From positions 62,001 to 126,000 of the forward strand of contig DASVVT010000051.1 in assembly GCA_036386415.1 (NCBI GenBank): a stretch of 64,000 nt of DNA, in the 5' to 3' direction. Shown here piece after piece: positions 57,454 through 64,000 of this stretch (position 1 is its first letter; each line of letters opens with the position of its first letter). This stretch comes from DASVVT01 sp036386415. Its GTDB lineage: Bacteria > Acidobacteriota > Blastocatellia > Pyrinomonadales > Pyrinomonadaceae. The notes below the pieces were generated by a model that was not told the DNA's origin, made no database searches, and saw only the letters and a program-made list of their open reading frames with translations. The position numbers and the translations under genes are program-made.

Positions 57454-59178
57454 TTATTGCGCGAATTGAGAGGCGAGCGCGCCGAACTGACCGAAGGAGG
57501 ATCGCGTTCTCTTTTCAAAACCATCTTCGACCAGCCGAGTTTCGCTGGCGGCATAGGTCAACTGGCCGAGTGCGCGTTCCAGCGCTGCGTTATTCGTAGG
57601 CTGCGTGCGTGCTCCGCGTTGGGTGGCGATGGCAGAGATGAAAGTCCTTGCCGGTGAGCTGTCATCCGTGAAGGTCACTGCAAAGGCTGGACTGGCGGTC
57701 GATCTCAAGCGCGCCGTACGTTGAAAAACAGCGCTGGCCGCGAGCGCTCGTCCCTGCGCCCTGGCTTCCAGGCAGCGACGAACGTTTGCCTCCGAACCCA
57801 TCATCATGTGCCCCGCGACGAAACTGGCTGCGCCGCGCTCTTCATCCGTTGAGATGATCAGTTCTGCTTCGCCAACGCGGTCTCTGAGCGGGTTTGCGCC
57901 GAGGCGGCCAGCGACGAAATCACGCAGAGCCTTTTCATCCTGCACCTCGACGATGGTCAAGGTGCTTGCGCCCGTGTCGTCAAGGCGCGCCGTTACAATC
58001 TCTGAGCCAACCGCGTGCAGGAAGCTTTCCGGCTCATCAATCCCGTAAGGCTTGAGTAGCGACTGAAAAAGACGCGGGATGAGAAGAGAAATAAAATAAT
58101 CGACACGCGAAGAGAGTGCGGCGTTCATCGCGCGCCATGCCGATTGAGGATCGCGCAGGCTGTAGCGTGACAGCGAGTAGATCTCCTGGGGCAGCAGCTC
58201 ACCAGCGTTCAGAGTCACGCCGGGAGGCGAAGCCAGCGCGTCGTTAAGGCGTGAGGCGACTCCCCCTTGCAGTGAGAGATAGTAACGATCCTCGACTGCG
58301 CCACCCGTAAAGCGTGCGCTCCATCCAGCGCCTCCCAGAATCTTGCCGGACAGTTGCGGCAGCATGCTGGCGATCAAGCTCTGTATCTGCGGGTCTTGCG
58401 CCATCTGCCCGAAGAAAACCGTCGCCGCGACCTCCAGAAGCTGCGCAACGCCCAGAGGTGAGACGTAGCCGAAAGCAGCCGTTTCGCGCCCCCCGACGCG
58501 TCGCCGCATCTCTTCCACCTGCACGTTTCCAGCGAGCGAGGGACGCTCGCCACGCCGGACGGCGAGACAGGCCTGCACCGCAGAGGCATCGTTGCCGATC
58601 ACGGCCATGCTTCCCATGACCGCCGCTATGATGCGCCTGTCAGTTTCCGGCGCGCTCCAGGTCGTAAGCTTGACGCCCTCCGCTTCGTTGCTCTCGACGC
58701 GAGGCTCGCCGTACACGCGCCGCGCAAAATCGCCTATACGTTTCTCTACAGCCGCGCGCGTGCGCGCCTCCCCTGTATGTGTCTCGACGACGAGGGCGTA
58801 GCGCGGCTTGAGTTTCAGTGTCTCGCCTTCATCAGCCGCATCGAGCCCCAGCACCGTTACGGCGATTTGCGCCCGCGAGAGCACAACCGCATCCGCCGAG
58901 CCGATGCCGGTCCAAGCCGACACACGGCTCAGCCACCCGATCTGGCCCAGGCCGGAACTGATTCCGGCTGGCGGCGCGAGCGACTTCCAGGCATCCGTCG
59001 AAACGATCCCTCCTGCGATCTCCGGTAAACTGTTGGCCTCCAAATAGACGAGCGAATCGGCTGGAACGTAACCGGCCATATCAACTTTCTGCGGACGATT
59101 CCACCAGAGCCAGACGATGGTCACGAGTATGAGTCCGATAATGACTAGCAGAAACCGACCAAGGATTTTCATTATCAC
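57454..59178 (-). CDS. DUF3352-like membrane-anchored protein
   Basis: A 574-residue protein with an N-terminal membrane helix (about 5-24) and a large extracytoplasmic region. The segment VPADSLVYLEANSLPEIAGG near residue 38 resembles the start of DUF3352 proteins, whose function is unknown. Other parts are alternating alpha/beta (AAVMGSMAVIGNDASAVQAC, LRDFVAGRLGANPLRDRVGE). No catalytic motif is evident. The gene ends against the heptamer palindrome at 57320-57448. Confidence 0.65.
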   Translation of the reverse strand: MIMKILGRFLLVIIGLILVTIVWLWWNRPQKVDMAGYVPADSLVYLEANSLPEIAGGIVSTDAWKSLAPPAGISSGLGQIGWLSRVSAWTGIGSADAVVLSRAQIAVTVLGLDAADEGETLKLKPRYALVVETHTGEARTRAAVEKRIGDFARRVYGEPRVESNEAEGVKLTTWSAPETDRRIIAAVMGSMAVIGNDASAVQACLAVRRGERPSLAGNVQVEEMRRRVGGRETAAFGYVSPLGVAQLLEVAATVFFGQMAQDPQIQSLIASMLPQLSGKILGGAGWSARFTGGAVEDRYYLSLQGGVASRLNDALASPPGVTLNAGELLPQEIYSLSRYSLRDPQSAWRAMNAALSSRVDYFISLLIPRLFQSLLKPYGIDEPESFLHAVGSEIVTARLDDTGASTLTIVEVQDEKALRDFVAGRLGANPLRDRVGEAELIISTDEERGAASFVAGHMMMGSEANVRRCLEARAQGRALAASAVFQRTARLRSTASPAFAVTFTDDSSPARTFISAIATQRGARTQPTNNAALERALGQLTYAASETRLVEDGFEKRTRSSFGQFGALASQFAQ

Positions 59179-59212
59179 AGCATCCTAACTTCAGCATACT
59201 GTATGAGGCAAG

Positions 59213-59337
59213 AAAGCAGAAAACAGTAGCCAGTAAAAAGAGAACCCGGCGTGCGACCAGCCCTCATCTTCTGAATCATAATAGATAATGTAGGTGATGC
59301 TCGGCGCTTATCTACTAACTGCTGACTACTGGCTACC
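59213..59337. repeat. Degenerate cagtag-word palindrome
   Basis: Words cagtagccagta (59225-59236) and tactggctac (59327-59336) are complementary over 10-11 bases, with further related words nearby. This looks like a decayed member of the cagtaga class, upstream of the DUF3352-like gene. Confidence 0.5.
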
Positions 59338-59419
59338 GCATTTTTGTGATAATTTGACTGTCTAATCTGATTCTGAAGATGCGCGCGCTTTTTTCTCGAA
59401 CTCTGAGGTGAACCGGCGT

Positions 59420-59551
59420 ATGCCTTACCGCGAATCACACGCGCAGCCACAGGCCGAGGCGGATTTCGACGAATTCCTTGTGACATTACATCGCGCTCTG
59501 ACAGATGGGCGGCGTGATGAAGACGATGTGAAGACTGTGAGCGAACGTTAG
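59420..59551 (+). CDS. Possible 43-residue protein
   Basis: A short frame with ATG 59420 preceded by GAGGTGA at a suitable distance. The product is acidic and soluble (PYRESHAQPQAEADFDEFLV, then a charged tail). It has no cysteine, membrane segment or family match. It is reported because the ribosome binding site and length look genuine, but it could be chance. Confidence 0.35.
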   Translation: MPYRESHAQPQAEADFDEFLVTLHRALTDGRRDEDDVKTVSER

Positions 59552-59659
59552 ATTTAGAGGGGCTGAGAAGATTATCAGTCGGGAAGAGAGGCTTGCTCCC
59601 GTCGAGCGGTTTATTAATCTGGTATCATCTCTCTTAAAGCAGCCAGAAGGAGAACATTG

Positions 59660-59950
59660 ATGATCGTCGTGATGAATCGCATCCCTGTCGCCGAAGGCCG
59701 CGAGCAGGATTTCGAGAAGACTTTTATGGAGCGTGACAGAGCCGTAGACCGTATGCCAGGCTTCGTCGATATGCAGGTCTTGCGCCCTGCCGAAGGGCGC
59801 ACCTATGTAGTGCTGACCAGATGGAAATCGCGCGAATCTTTCCAGCAATGGACAGAATCCGAAGCCTTCATCTCGGCCCATCGCAAGCAACCCCCAGGGC
59901 TCGCCGCAGAGCGTCCCGTCCTTGAGATTTACGAGGTCTTCACCGATTAA
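59660..59950 (+). CDS. Antibiotic-biosynthesis-monooxygenase fold protein (IsdG/HmoA-like)
   Basis: A 96-residue dimeric ferredoxin-like-fold protein. AAGGAGA precedes ATG 59660; a TTG three bases earlier is also in frame. The catalytic triad of heme-degrading IsdG/HmoA enzymes is present as Asn in VMNRIPVAEG, Trp in SFQQWTESEAF and His in ISAHRKQPP. It could therefore release iron from heme, fitting an organism rich in hemoproteins, although related ABM proteins have other roles. It is monocistronic; an overlapping 177-codon minus-strand frame is treated as a shadow. Confidence 0.8.
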   Translation: MIVVMNRIPVAEGREQDFEKTFMERDRAVDRMPGFVDMQVLRPAEGRTYVVLTRWKSRESFQQWTESEAFISAHRKQPPGLAAERPVLEIYEVFTD

Positions 59951-60106
59951 ATTGTGAAATCGGCGCCTACCTGTTGCAAAATCTTTCACCGGTCTTTCCC
60001 TGCTTCCCTCATGCTCCAAAATCTACTTATAGTCTGTAGGTTGATAGGATTCAATTACGAAATTGTTGTACTCCGGCCTTCGCTAAAAAGATGAGGACAA
60101 ACAAAG

Positions 60107-61159
60107 ATGACGATTGATGAAAAAGCCCCTGAGGAATATGTGAAGGCTATCAAACAAAGCGGTTTCTCAATTTATGACGCAATAGAAATAGGTGATCCCA
60201 CGCTCTGGATACCAAGCCGTGAACTTGAAATTCTTCTCAATAAATCTCTTGTGGGAACCTCTCTTAAAGGTTTGCCGCTGAGGTCTCGATCTAAGGTCGT
60301 GAAGCAGCACGTTTGTCGTGCCCTTGGTTATCCTATTCCACCCTCTTTCAAAAAGACAAAGCCACGTTACCCAGGACAGTTGTTTGATACCTATGTGCAA
60401 AAATCAAATAACCTTCAAATTTGGAATGAGGAACTCGCACCCGCGCGGCGGTATGTAATCATACGGGTTTCAGAAGAAGATGTAGTTACGTGTGTAAAGG
60501 TAGTGACAGGTGATAGCCTGGCTTTCCTTGATACAACTGGAGCGTTAACACAAAAGTATCAAGCACGTCTCATTTTAGGTGAGGCCCAAGCAGAGCTTGT
60601 TTCAGATCAAGATACCGATCTTTTGAAGCCTTTTGTCCAGACATATGTAGAGTTGGAGTCAACACTTAGTCCTATAGATCACCCTACTGCTGGGCAACTC
60701 CTTTCGATTAAGGCAATTTTTGAAAAGCTATGCTCTCTCGTAGGCCAAAGTTTCCGTGATAGCGGCTATGACCAAGAGAGAAACCGAGGTGCGGAACTTC
60801 ATCAGCTCATATGCAAGCATTTAGGCTATAGTAATTATCGTGACGATGGGCGCTTTCCTGATGTACGCCATCAGCTTCTTGAAGTGAAGCTCCAAACTTC
60901 ACCGACGATTGATCTTGGTTTAGTCAGCCCCGATAGCATGGAAGCATTAGATGTTCCAAAAATTGAAGGGCATCAAATCCGCCATTGCGATGTGCGTTAT
61001 GCATTGCTCTTTGCTAAAACAGATGGTAGGCAAGTTACTCTCACTCATTTCTTCCTAACAACGGGAGAGAAGTTTTTCAGTCGCTTCCCTCAATGTCAAG
61101 GCAAAGTTCTAAATAAGAAACTTCAGATTCATTTACCGGCGGATTTCTTTAATAGGTAG
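60107..61159 (+). CDS. Type II restriction endonuclease
   Basis: A 350-residue protein encoded in AT-richer DNA than its neighbours. The C-terminal half holds a PD-(D/E)xK nuclease core: FPDVRHQLLEVKLQTSP with Asp252, Glu259 and Lys261. The N-terminal half (residues 1-200) is probably the DNA-recognition part. The gene converges with a methyltransferase gene and overlaps it by 27 bases at the 3' ends, the layout of a type II restriction-modification pair. The recognition sequence cannot be read from this. No controller protein gene is present. Confidence 0.82.
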   Translation: MTIDEKAPEEYVKAIKQSGFSIYDAIEIGDPTLWIPSRELEILLNKSLVGTSLKGLPLRSRSKVVKQHVCRALGYPIPPSFKKTKPRYPGQLFDTYVQKSNNLQIWNEELAPARRYVIIRVSEEDVVTCVKVVTGDSLAFLDTTGALTQKYQARLILGEAQAELVSDQDTDLLKPFVQTYVELESTLSPIDHPTAGQLLSIKAIFEKLCSLVGQSFRDSGYDQERNRGAELHQLICKHLGYSNYRDDGRFPDVRHQLLEVKLQTSPTIDLGLVSPDSMEALDVPKIEGHQIRHCDVRYALLFAKTDGRQVTLTHFFLTTGEKFFSRFPQCQGKVLNKKLQIHLPADFFNR

Positions 61160-62860
61160 ACCGAATGCTTCCCAAACGAGTAGGTTTAACTCACTTTCAA
61201 GTGGCCCCGAGCCTTCAAAAGGAGCAGAAGCATATATCTCTTTAGCCTTTTTGATAATTGATTTGCTGAGTTGACTCGCTGGATCAGGTAAGGGGAACTG
61301 CTCAACATATTGAGTGATGAAACGTCGACGACCAGCATATAGCTTGTTATGAAAGCGGTGATCGTAAAACTCTTCTATAAAGGTAGAATTACCAATTGCT
61401 AATGCTAGCCACAATAAATCTGGTCTTTCAGGGCAAATTAACCAATAGCAATCTCCATTGACGATAGAACCGGTTTGATCGATCCAGAACATCGGTTTAT
61501 TAGATATGTCACGAAAGACCAGTTTAGGATAACCCCATGCTGATGGATCTTGTTGGACCCATATTTCATACCACTCCCGCTTGGTTTCGAGAAGATATTT
61601 ACGAGCTTCCAAGATATGACGATGTTTTTCCAAGTATGCTTCGGAGCGCGGATACCTTGATAGATCAACCGCACGACATTTTCCGTCAACAACTTCATGA
61701 GGATAGAGAATAGCCCTCGATTTACTTAATGGAATAGCCTTAAAACGACTGGCAATATGATGTGTAGTTAGCGGTCTAAGAAGCTCTGGACATCCATCTG
61801 GTAAATGCTGCCAATCGGAGCGGATGAACACTTTATCGGCACAAGTTTTGACCCCTACACGAACTTTCCCAATAGAACGAAAATTTCCCCAAGTATATTT
61901 TTCTACTATCCCAAGCCAGGAATCGGTCGATTTCGTGGATATGCGCCATATATCACCAGAAGGCCCTCTTGTATCGAGTTTACCGTGCCGCACAAGAAAG
62001 CGACGCCCGTCATTGGTCTGGACGACGCCTTGCTTATATAGAGCGTCAATAGGGCTCGGTGCAAGCTCTTGACTCGGCTTAGTCGTCTCATAGATAGATG
62101 TAAATGCAGATGATGCTGCTCTATATTTACTTCTACCCTCAACCAGCAAGATAGCAGGAAGAACTGCAGCATCAAATAACTTTGTGTCACCCAAGTCCCA
62201 TATGTGCCTGATACTAAATTTATTTCTAATTGCCTGACGTACTCGCGCACCTGACTTAGTAGTCATAAAACGATTTGAGGCTATTATACCGGCAACACCC
62301 TGAGGTTTTAACACTCGCGCAATTGCTAAAATAAAGGCATAGTAAAGATCCACACGCCCTGAGAGACCAAAGCGTTTAGCTAGATGTTTGGCTTGATTTG
62401 TTCCTAGGATCTGCGTCCTTACATAAGGTGGGTTGGCTATTATTAGGTCATAAGTATCTGGCACTTTGCTCTGAAATAAATCACCATTGTTACTGTCTCC
62501 AAAATTTTCTAAAACGAAGTCTAGGAAGTTACCTAGTTCAAAATGCACAGAAACATTTGGAAATTTTTTCAGCCGCATTGTTGCCAGATTAAGAGCATCT
62601 TGACATGTATCAAATCCATGAATTTCTATTACTACTCTACTTATCTCCCTTAATTTTTCTAAGAGGCTAACTAGAAGTTCGCCATCACCTACTGCCGGAT
62701 CCAATACACGAATTGTTGTAGGGAAAGAGAGTAAATTTACTGTTTGGATAATCTGTTCGGCGACAAAATCTGATAGCTGCTTTGGTGTGTAAGTCGCTCC
62801 ACTAATTTTCTCTTGAGTAATATTTCCATATCTTCCAATAAGATTTAAAGTTTCCGACAT
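61133..62860 (-). CDS. DNA adenine-N6 methyltransferase (class I-like)
   Basis: Modification partner of the convergent endonuclease, 575 residues. The AdoMet-binding motif I is LDPAVGDGELLVSL near residue 48-60. The catalytic motif IV is Asn143-Pro-Pro-Tyr146 in LIIANPPYVRT, typical of N6-adenine methyltransferases of the TaqI/Eco57I group. A C-terminal target-recognition region of about 300 residues follows (WPxxLWLA-type DLLWLALAIGNSTFIEEFYD). Base composition is about 42% GC in a counted stretch (62401-62460), in contrast with the GC-rich flanks, suggesting acquisition by transfer. Some target-region motifs resemble Eco57I-type enzymes, but here the nuclease is a separate gene. Confidence 0.85.
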   Translation of the reverse strand: MSETLNLIGRYGNITQEKISGATYTPKQLSDFVAEQIIQTVNLLSFPTTIRVLDPAVGDGELLVSLLEKLREISRVVIEIHGFDTCQDALNLATMRLKKFPNVSVHFELGNFLDFVLENFGDSNNGDLFQSKVPDTYDLIIANPPYVRTQILGTNQAKHLAKRFGLSGRVDLYYAFILAIARVLKPQGVAGIIASNRFMTTKSGARVRQAIRNKFSIRHIWDLGDTKLFDAAVLPAILLVEGRSKYRAASSAFTSIYETTKPSQELAPSPIDALYKQGVVQTNDGRRFLVRHGKLDTRGPSGDIWRISTKSTDSWLGIVEKYTWGNFRSIGKVRVGVKTCADKVFIRSDWQHLPDGCPELLRPLTTHHIASRFKAIPLSKSRAILYPHEVVDGKCRAVDLSRYPRSEAYLEKHRHILEARKYLLETKREWYEIWVQQDPSAWGYPKLVFRDISNKPMFWIDQTGSIVNGDCYWLICPERPDLLWLALAIGNSTFIEEFYDHRFHNKLYAGRRRFITQYVEQFPLPDPASQLSKSIIKKAKEIYASAPFEGSGPLESELNLLVWEAFGLPIKEIRR

Positions 62861-63020
62861 GGTTATTATGTCCTTAAAAACCCTCGATTTGGGAAATCTA
62901 TAAATTCGTAGGTAAAAAAGCTATAAATGATTGCAAGTTGAATTATACACCGATTGAATTTAGTAGCAGTAAAGGCTGCTAATATTTATTTAGCGGGAAT
63001 TAAACAGGGTAAAATATCGA

Positions 63021-63048
63021 TTGACAAGGTTTACTAATGTGGTGTAAC
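63021..63048 (+). promoter_or_regulatory. Candidate promoter of the pilM leader
   Basis: TTGACA (63021-63026) and TGTAAC (63043-63048) are separated by 16 bases, upstream of the riboswitch on the same strand. The -35 match is exact and the -10 is 4 of 6. The predicted transcript would begin before the hairpin at 63060-63080. Confidence 0.5.
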
Positions 63049-63093
63049 CTTGCTGTGACGGTGAGCCGAAGTGGCTCGCCCTCTTTGAAAGTC

Positions 63094-63201
63094 AACCGAT
63101 AAGGGCACACTCCGTGTGAGCGGAGGTCGCAAAGCCGACGGGGGTCAGGCGCGCTGGTGCGCGACTCTTCTGACCTGGCCGGGTTGCCGAAGTGAGACGG
63201 T
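63094..63201 (+). ncRNA. Cyclic di-GMP-I (GEMM) riboswitch-like aptamer
   Basis: The leader carries the hallmarks of the GEMM-I class. P2 is CTCCGT/GCGGAG (63110-63115 and 63120-63125) capped by a GNRA-type GTGA loop. It is followed by GTC and the conserved GCAAAGCC (63129-63136). P3 is GGTCAG/CTGACC (63143-63148 and 63170-63175) with an inner GCGC hairpin. The 3' strand has CCGGGTTGCCGAAG (63179-63192), which closes P1 with GGGCA (63103-63107). The next gene is pilM, so cyclic di-GMP probably controls type IV pilus expression. Identification is by eye from motifs and pairing. Confidence 0.78.
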
Positions 63202-63541
63202 CGAGCGCGTCCTATGCGAGCGTAGAGATTCGCTGGCGCTGAAGCGCTTGTCCTTCCTGCTTTTCCATTCGTCCTGAGACTAAACAGAAGCGCGACCTCC
63301 CCGTTCGGCGGCAGTGTTCGAGCTTTTCAGTCTCTTCCCTCAAAAAGGCACGCTCTTCGAGTTCAGCTCGTTTTCTTTGAATGCGTGTGCACCGGCATCG
63401 TAAACAGTTGAAACCCGCAACTCATCAACCCCCAACCAAAATCATGCGCGTCAAGCTTACCAGGGCACGCAAAGCCCGCATCCGTCTACGGCGCAACCAT
63501 CGCATGCGATCTGCTACAGGGTCGCGAGGAATCACCAAGCC
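63202..63541 (+). promoter_or_regulatory. Leader between riboswitch and pilM
   Basis: A 340-base untranslated stretch, the likely expression platform. Complementary words include gcgct/agcgc around 63235-63247 followed by tcctgctttt, which could be an intrinsic terminator that the riboswitch regulates. A very basic 34-codon frame (63444-63548) overlaps the pilM start. No other gene is seen. Confidence 0.45.
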
Positions 63542-64000
63542 ATGTTGAAACGAGGTCTCAGCAAAAAGAATCTGGTCGGTCTGGACATCGGCTCAAGCGC
63601 CATCAAGGCGGTCGAGCTACAGGGCAAGCGCGGCAGTCTCCAGCTTGTCAGTCTCGGCTACGAAAACCTTCAGCCGGACTCCATAGTTGACGGCCAGATC
63701 ATGGAACTCAACAACGTCTCGAACGTTATCTCGAACATCTTCCGCGATCATCAGATCAAGACCGATAAGGTCGTGGCCGGTGTCAGCGGCCATTCGGTGA
63801 TCGTCAAGAACATCGTCGTGCCGCAGATGAGCGAAGAGGAGCTGGAAGAATCCATCGACTGGCACGCCGAGGAGCACATCCCTTTCGACATCGCCGATGT
63901 CAACCTGGACTACCAAATCACTGGCACGCAGCCGGATGCGCTTCAGGTGCTGATGGCCGCTTGCAAGCGCGATAAGATCGCCAACGTCAAACAGGCGATA
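63542..64000 (+). CDS. pilM: Type IV pilus assembly protein PilM (5' part)
   Basis: Actin-like inner-membrane-platform protein needed for type IV pilus assembly. The frame runs past the window end, leaving 153 codons visible. The ATG at 63542 follows GAGGA. Family motifs are NLVGLDIGSSAIKAVEL near residues 10-26, VSGHSVIVKNIVVPQM near 80 and WHAEEHIPFDIADVNLDYQI near 103. PilN, PilO and PilP genes would be expected downstream, outside the window. The cyclic di-GMP-I-like leader upstream suggests second-messenger control of the whole operon. Confidence 0.92.
   Translation, partial: MLKRGLSKKNLVGLDIGSSAIKAVELQGKRGSLQLVSLGYENLQPDSIVDGQIMELNNVSNVISNIFRDHQIKTDKVVAGVSGHSVIVKNIVVPQMSEEELEESIDWHAEEHIPFDIADVNLDYQITGTQPDALQVLMAACKRDKIANVKQAI

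Noticed and set aside
59486..60019. 177-codon minus-strand frame
   Set aside because: Antisense to the ABM/IsdG-like gene, which has a good ribosome binding site and a catalytic triad; the frame has no family pattern.

Overview
The window is a GC-rich bacterial chromosome segment with one AT-richer island near its right end. The left edge carries part of bchH (magnesium chelatase H subunit), so the source makes or once made (bacterio)chlorophyll. Together with a Rieske/cytochrome b complex joined to an aa3-type oxidase cluster, a cupredoxin lipoprotein, LVIVD/VCBS secreted proteins and abundant intergenic palindromes, this suggests a chlorophototrophic member of Acidobacteriota (class Blastocatellia, Chloracidobacterium-like). 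The taxonomic assignment is inference; no rRNA is present.

Layout. 1-1.2 kb: bchH fragment facing a glutaredoxin, both ending inside one palindromic repeat. 1.5-17.2 kb: a long co-directional respiratory cluster: Rieske protein, split cytochrome b (b6-like plus subunit IV-like), a large octaheme cytochrome c, a type 1 copper lipoprotein, heme A synthase, heme O synthase, oxidase subunits II, I, three tandem subunit III-like proteins, subunit IV and a small CxxC membrane protein. 17.3-21.3 kb: zinc ribbon, ABC exporter pair, winged-helix protein, DUF420/CtaM-like oxidase assembly factor, and a HEAT plus lipoyl-like membrane protein. 21.3-27.4 kb: ferredoxin, stress-type glycine-zipper protein with a coupled 55-residue zinc-ribbon membrane protein, M1 and M14 exported peptidases, and a DUF5670-type 48-residue membrane protein. 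28-34.6 kb: FtsH protease, Mrr-like nuclease coupled to mutS, CDF metal transporter. 35-41.5 kb: EamA transporter, DsbA/VKOR oxidative folding pair, pyruvate dehydrogenase E1alpha-E1beta-E2. 41.8-59.9 kb: HD-GYP/GAF/GGDEF protein, lipoprotein, RNase D, tRNA-Arg, AI-2E transporter, NUDIX hydrolase, HU, SCO1-type copper chaperone, LVIVD/VCBS exported protein, tRNA-Pro with a half-tRNA remnant, RdgB, large uncharacterised proteins and an IsdG/ABM-type monooxygenase. 60.1-62.9 kb: AT-rich type II restriction-modification pair. 63-64 kb: a predicted cyclic di-GMP-I riboswitch followed by the start of pilM.

How the parts fit. The bc complex, cupredoxin and oxidase form an electron-transfer chain from quinol to oxygen, with assembly factors (CtaA, CtaB, DUF420, SCO) nearby or elsewhere in the window. 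The GGDEF/HD-GYP protein and the pilM riboswitch point to cyclic di-GMP control of type IV pili. The most striking non-coding signal is a set of intergenic inverted repeats whose arms are tandem 7-bp words. The word differs from locus to locus, but the two arms at each locus pair with one another. Several sit inside operons immediately before a ribosome binding site, and one supplies stop codons to both flanking genes.
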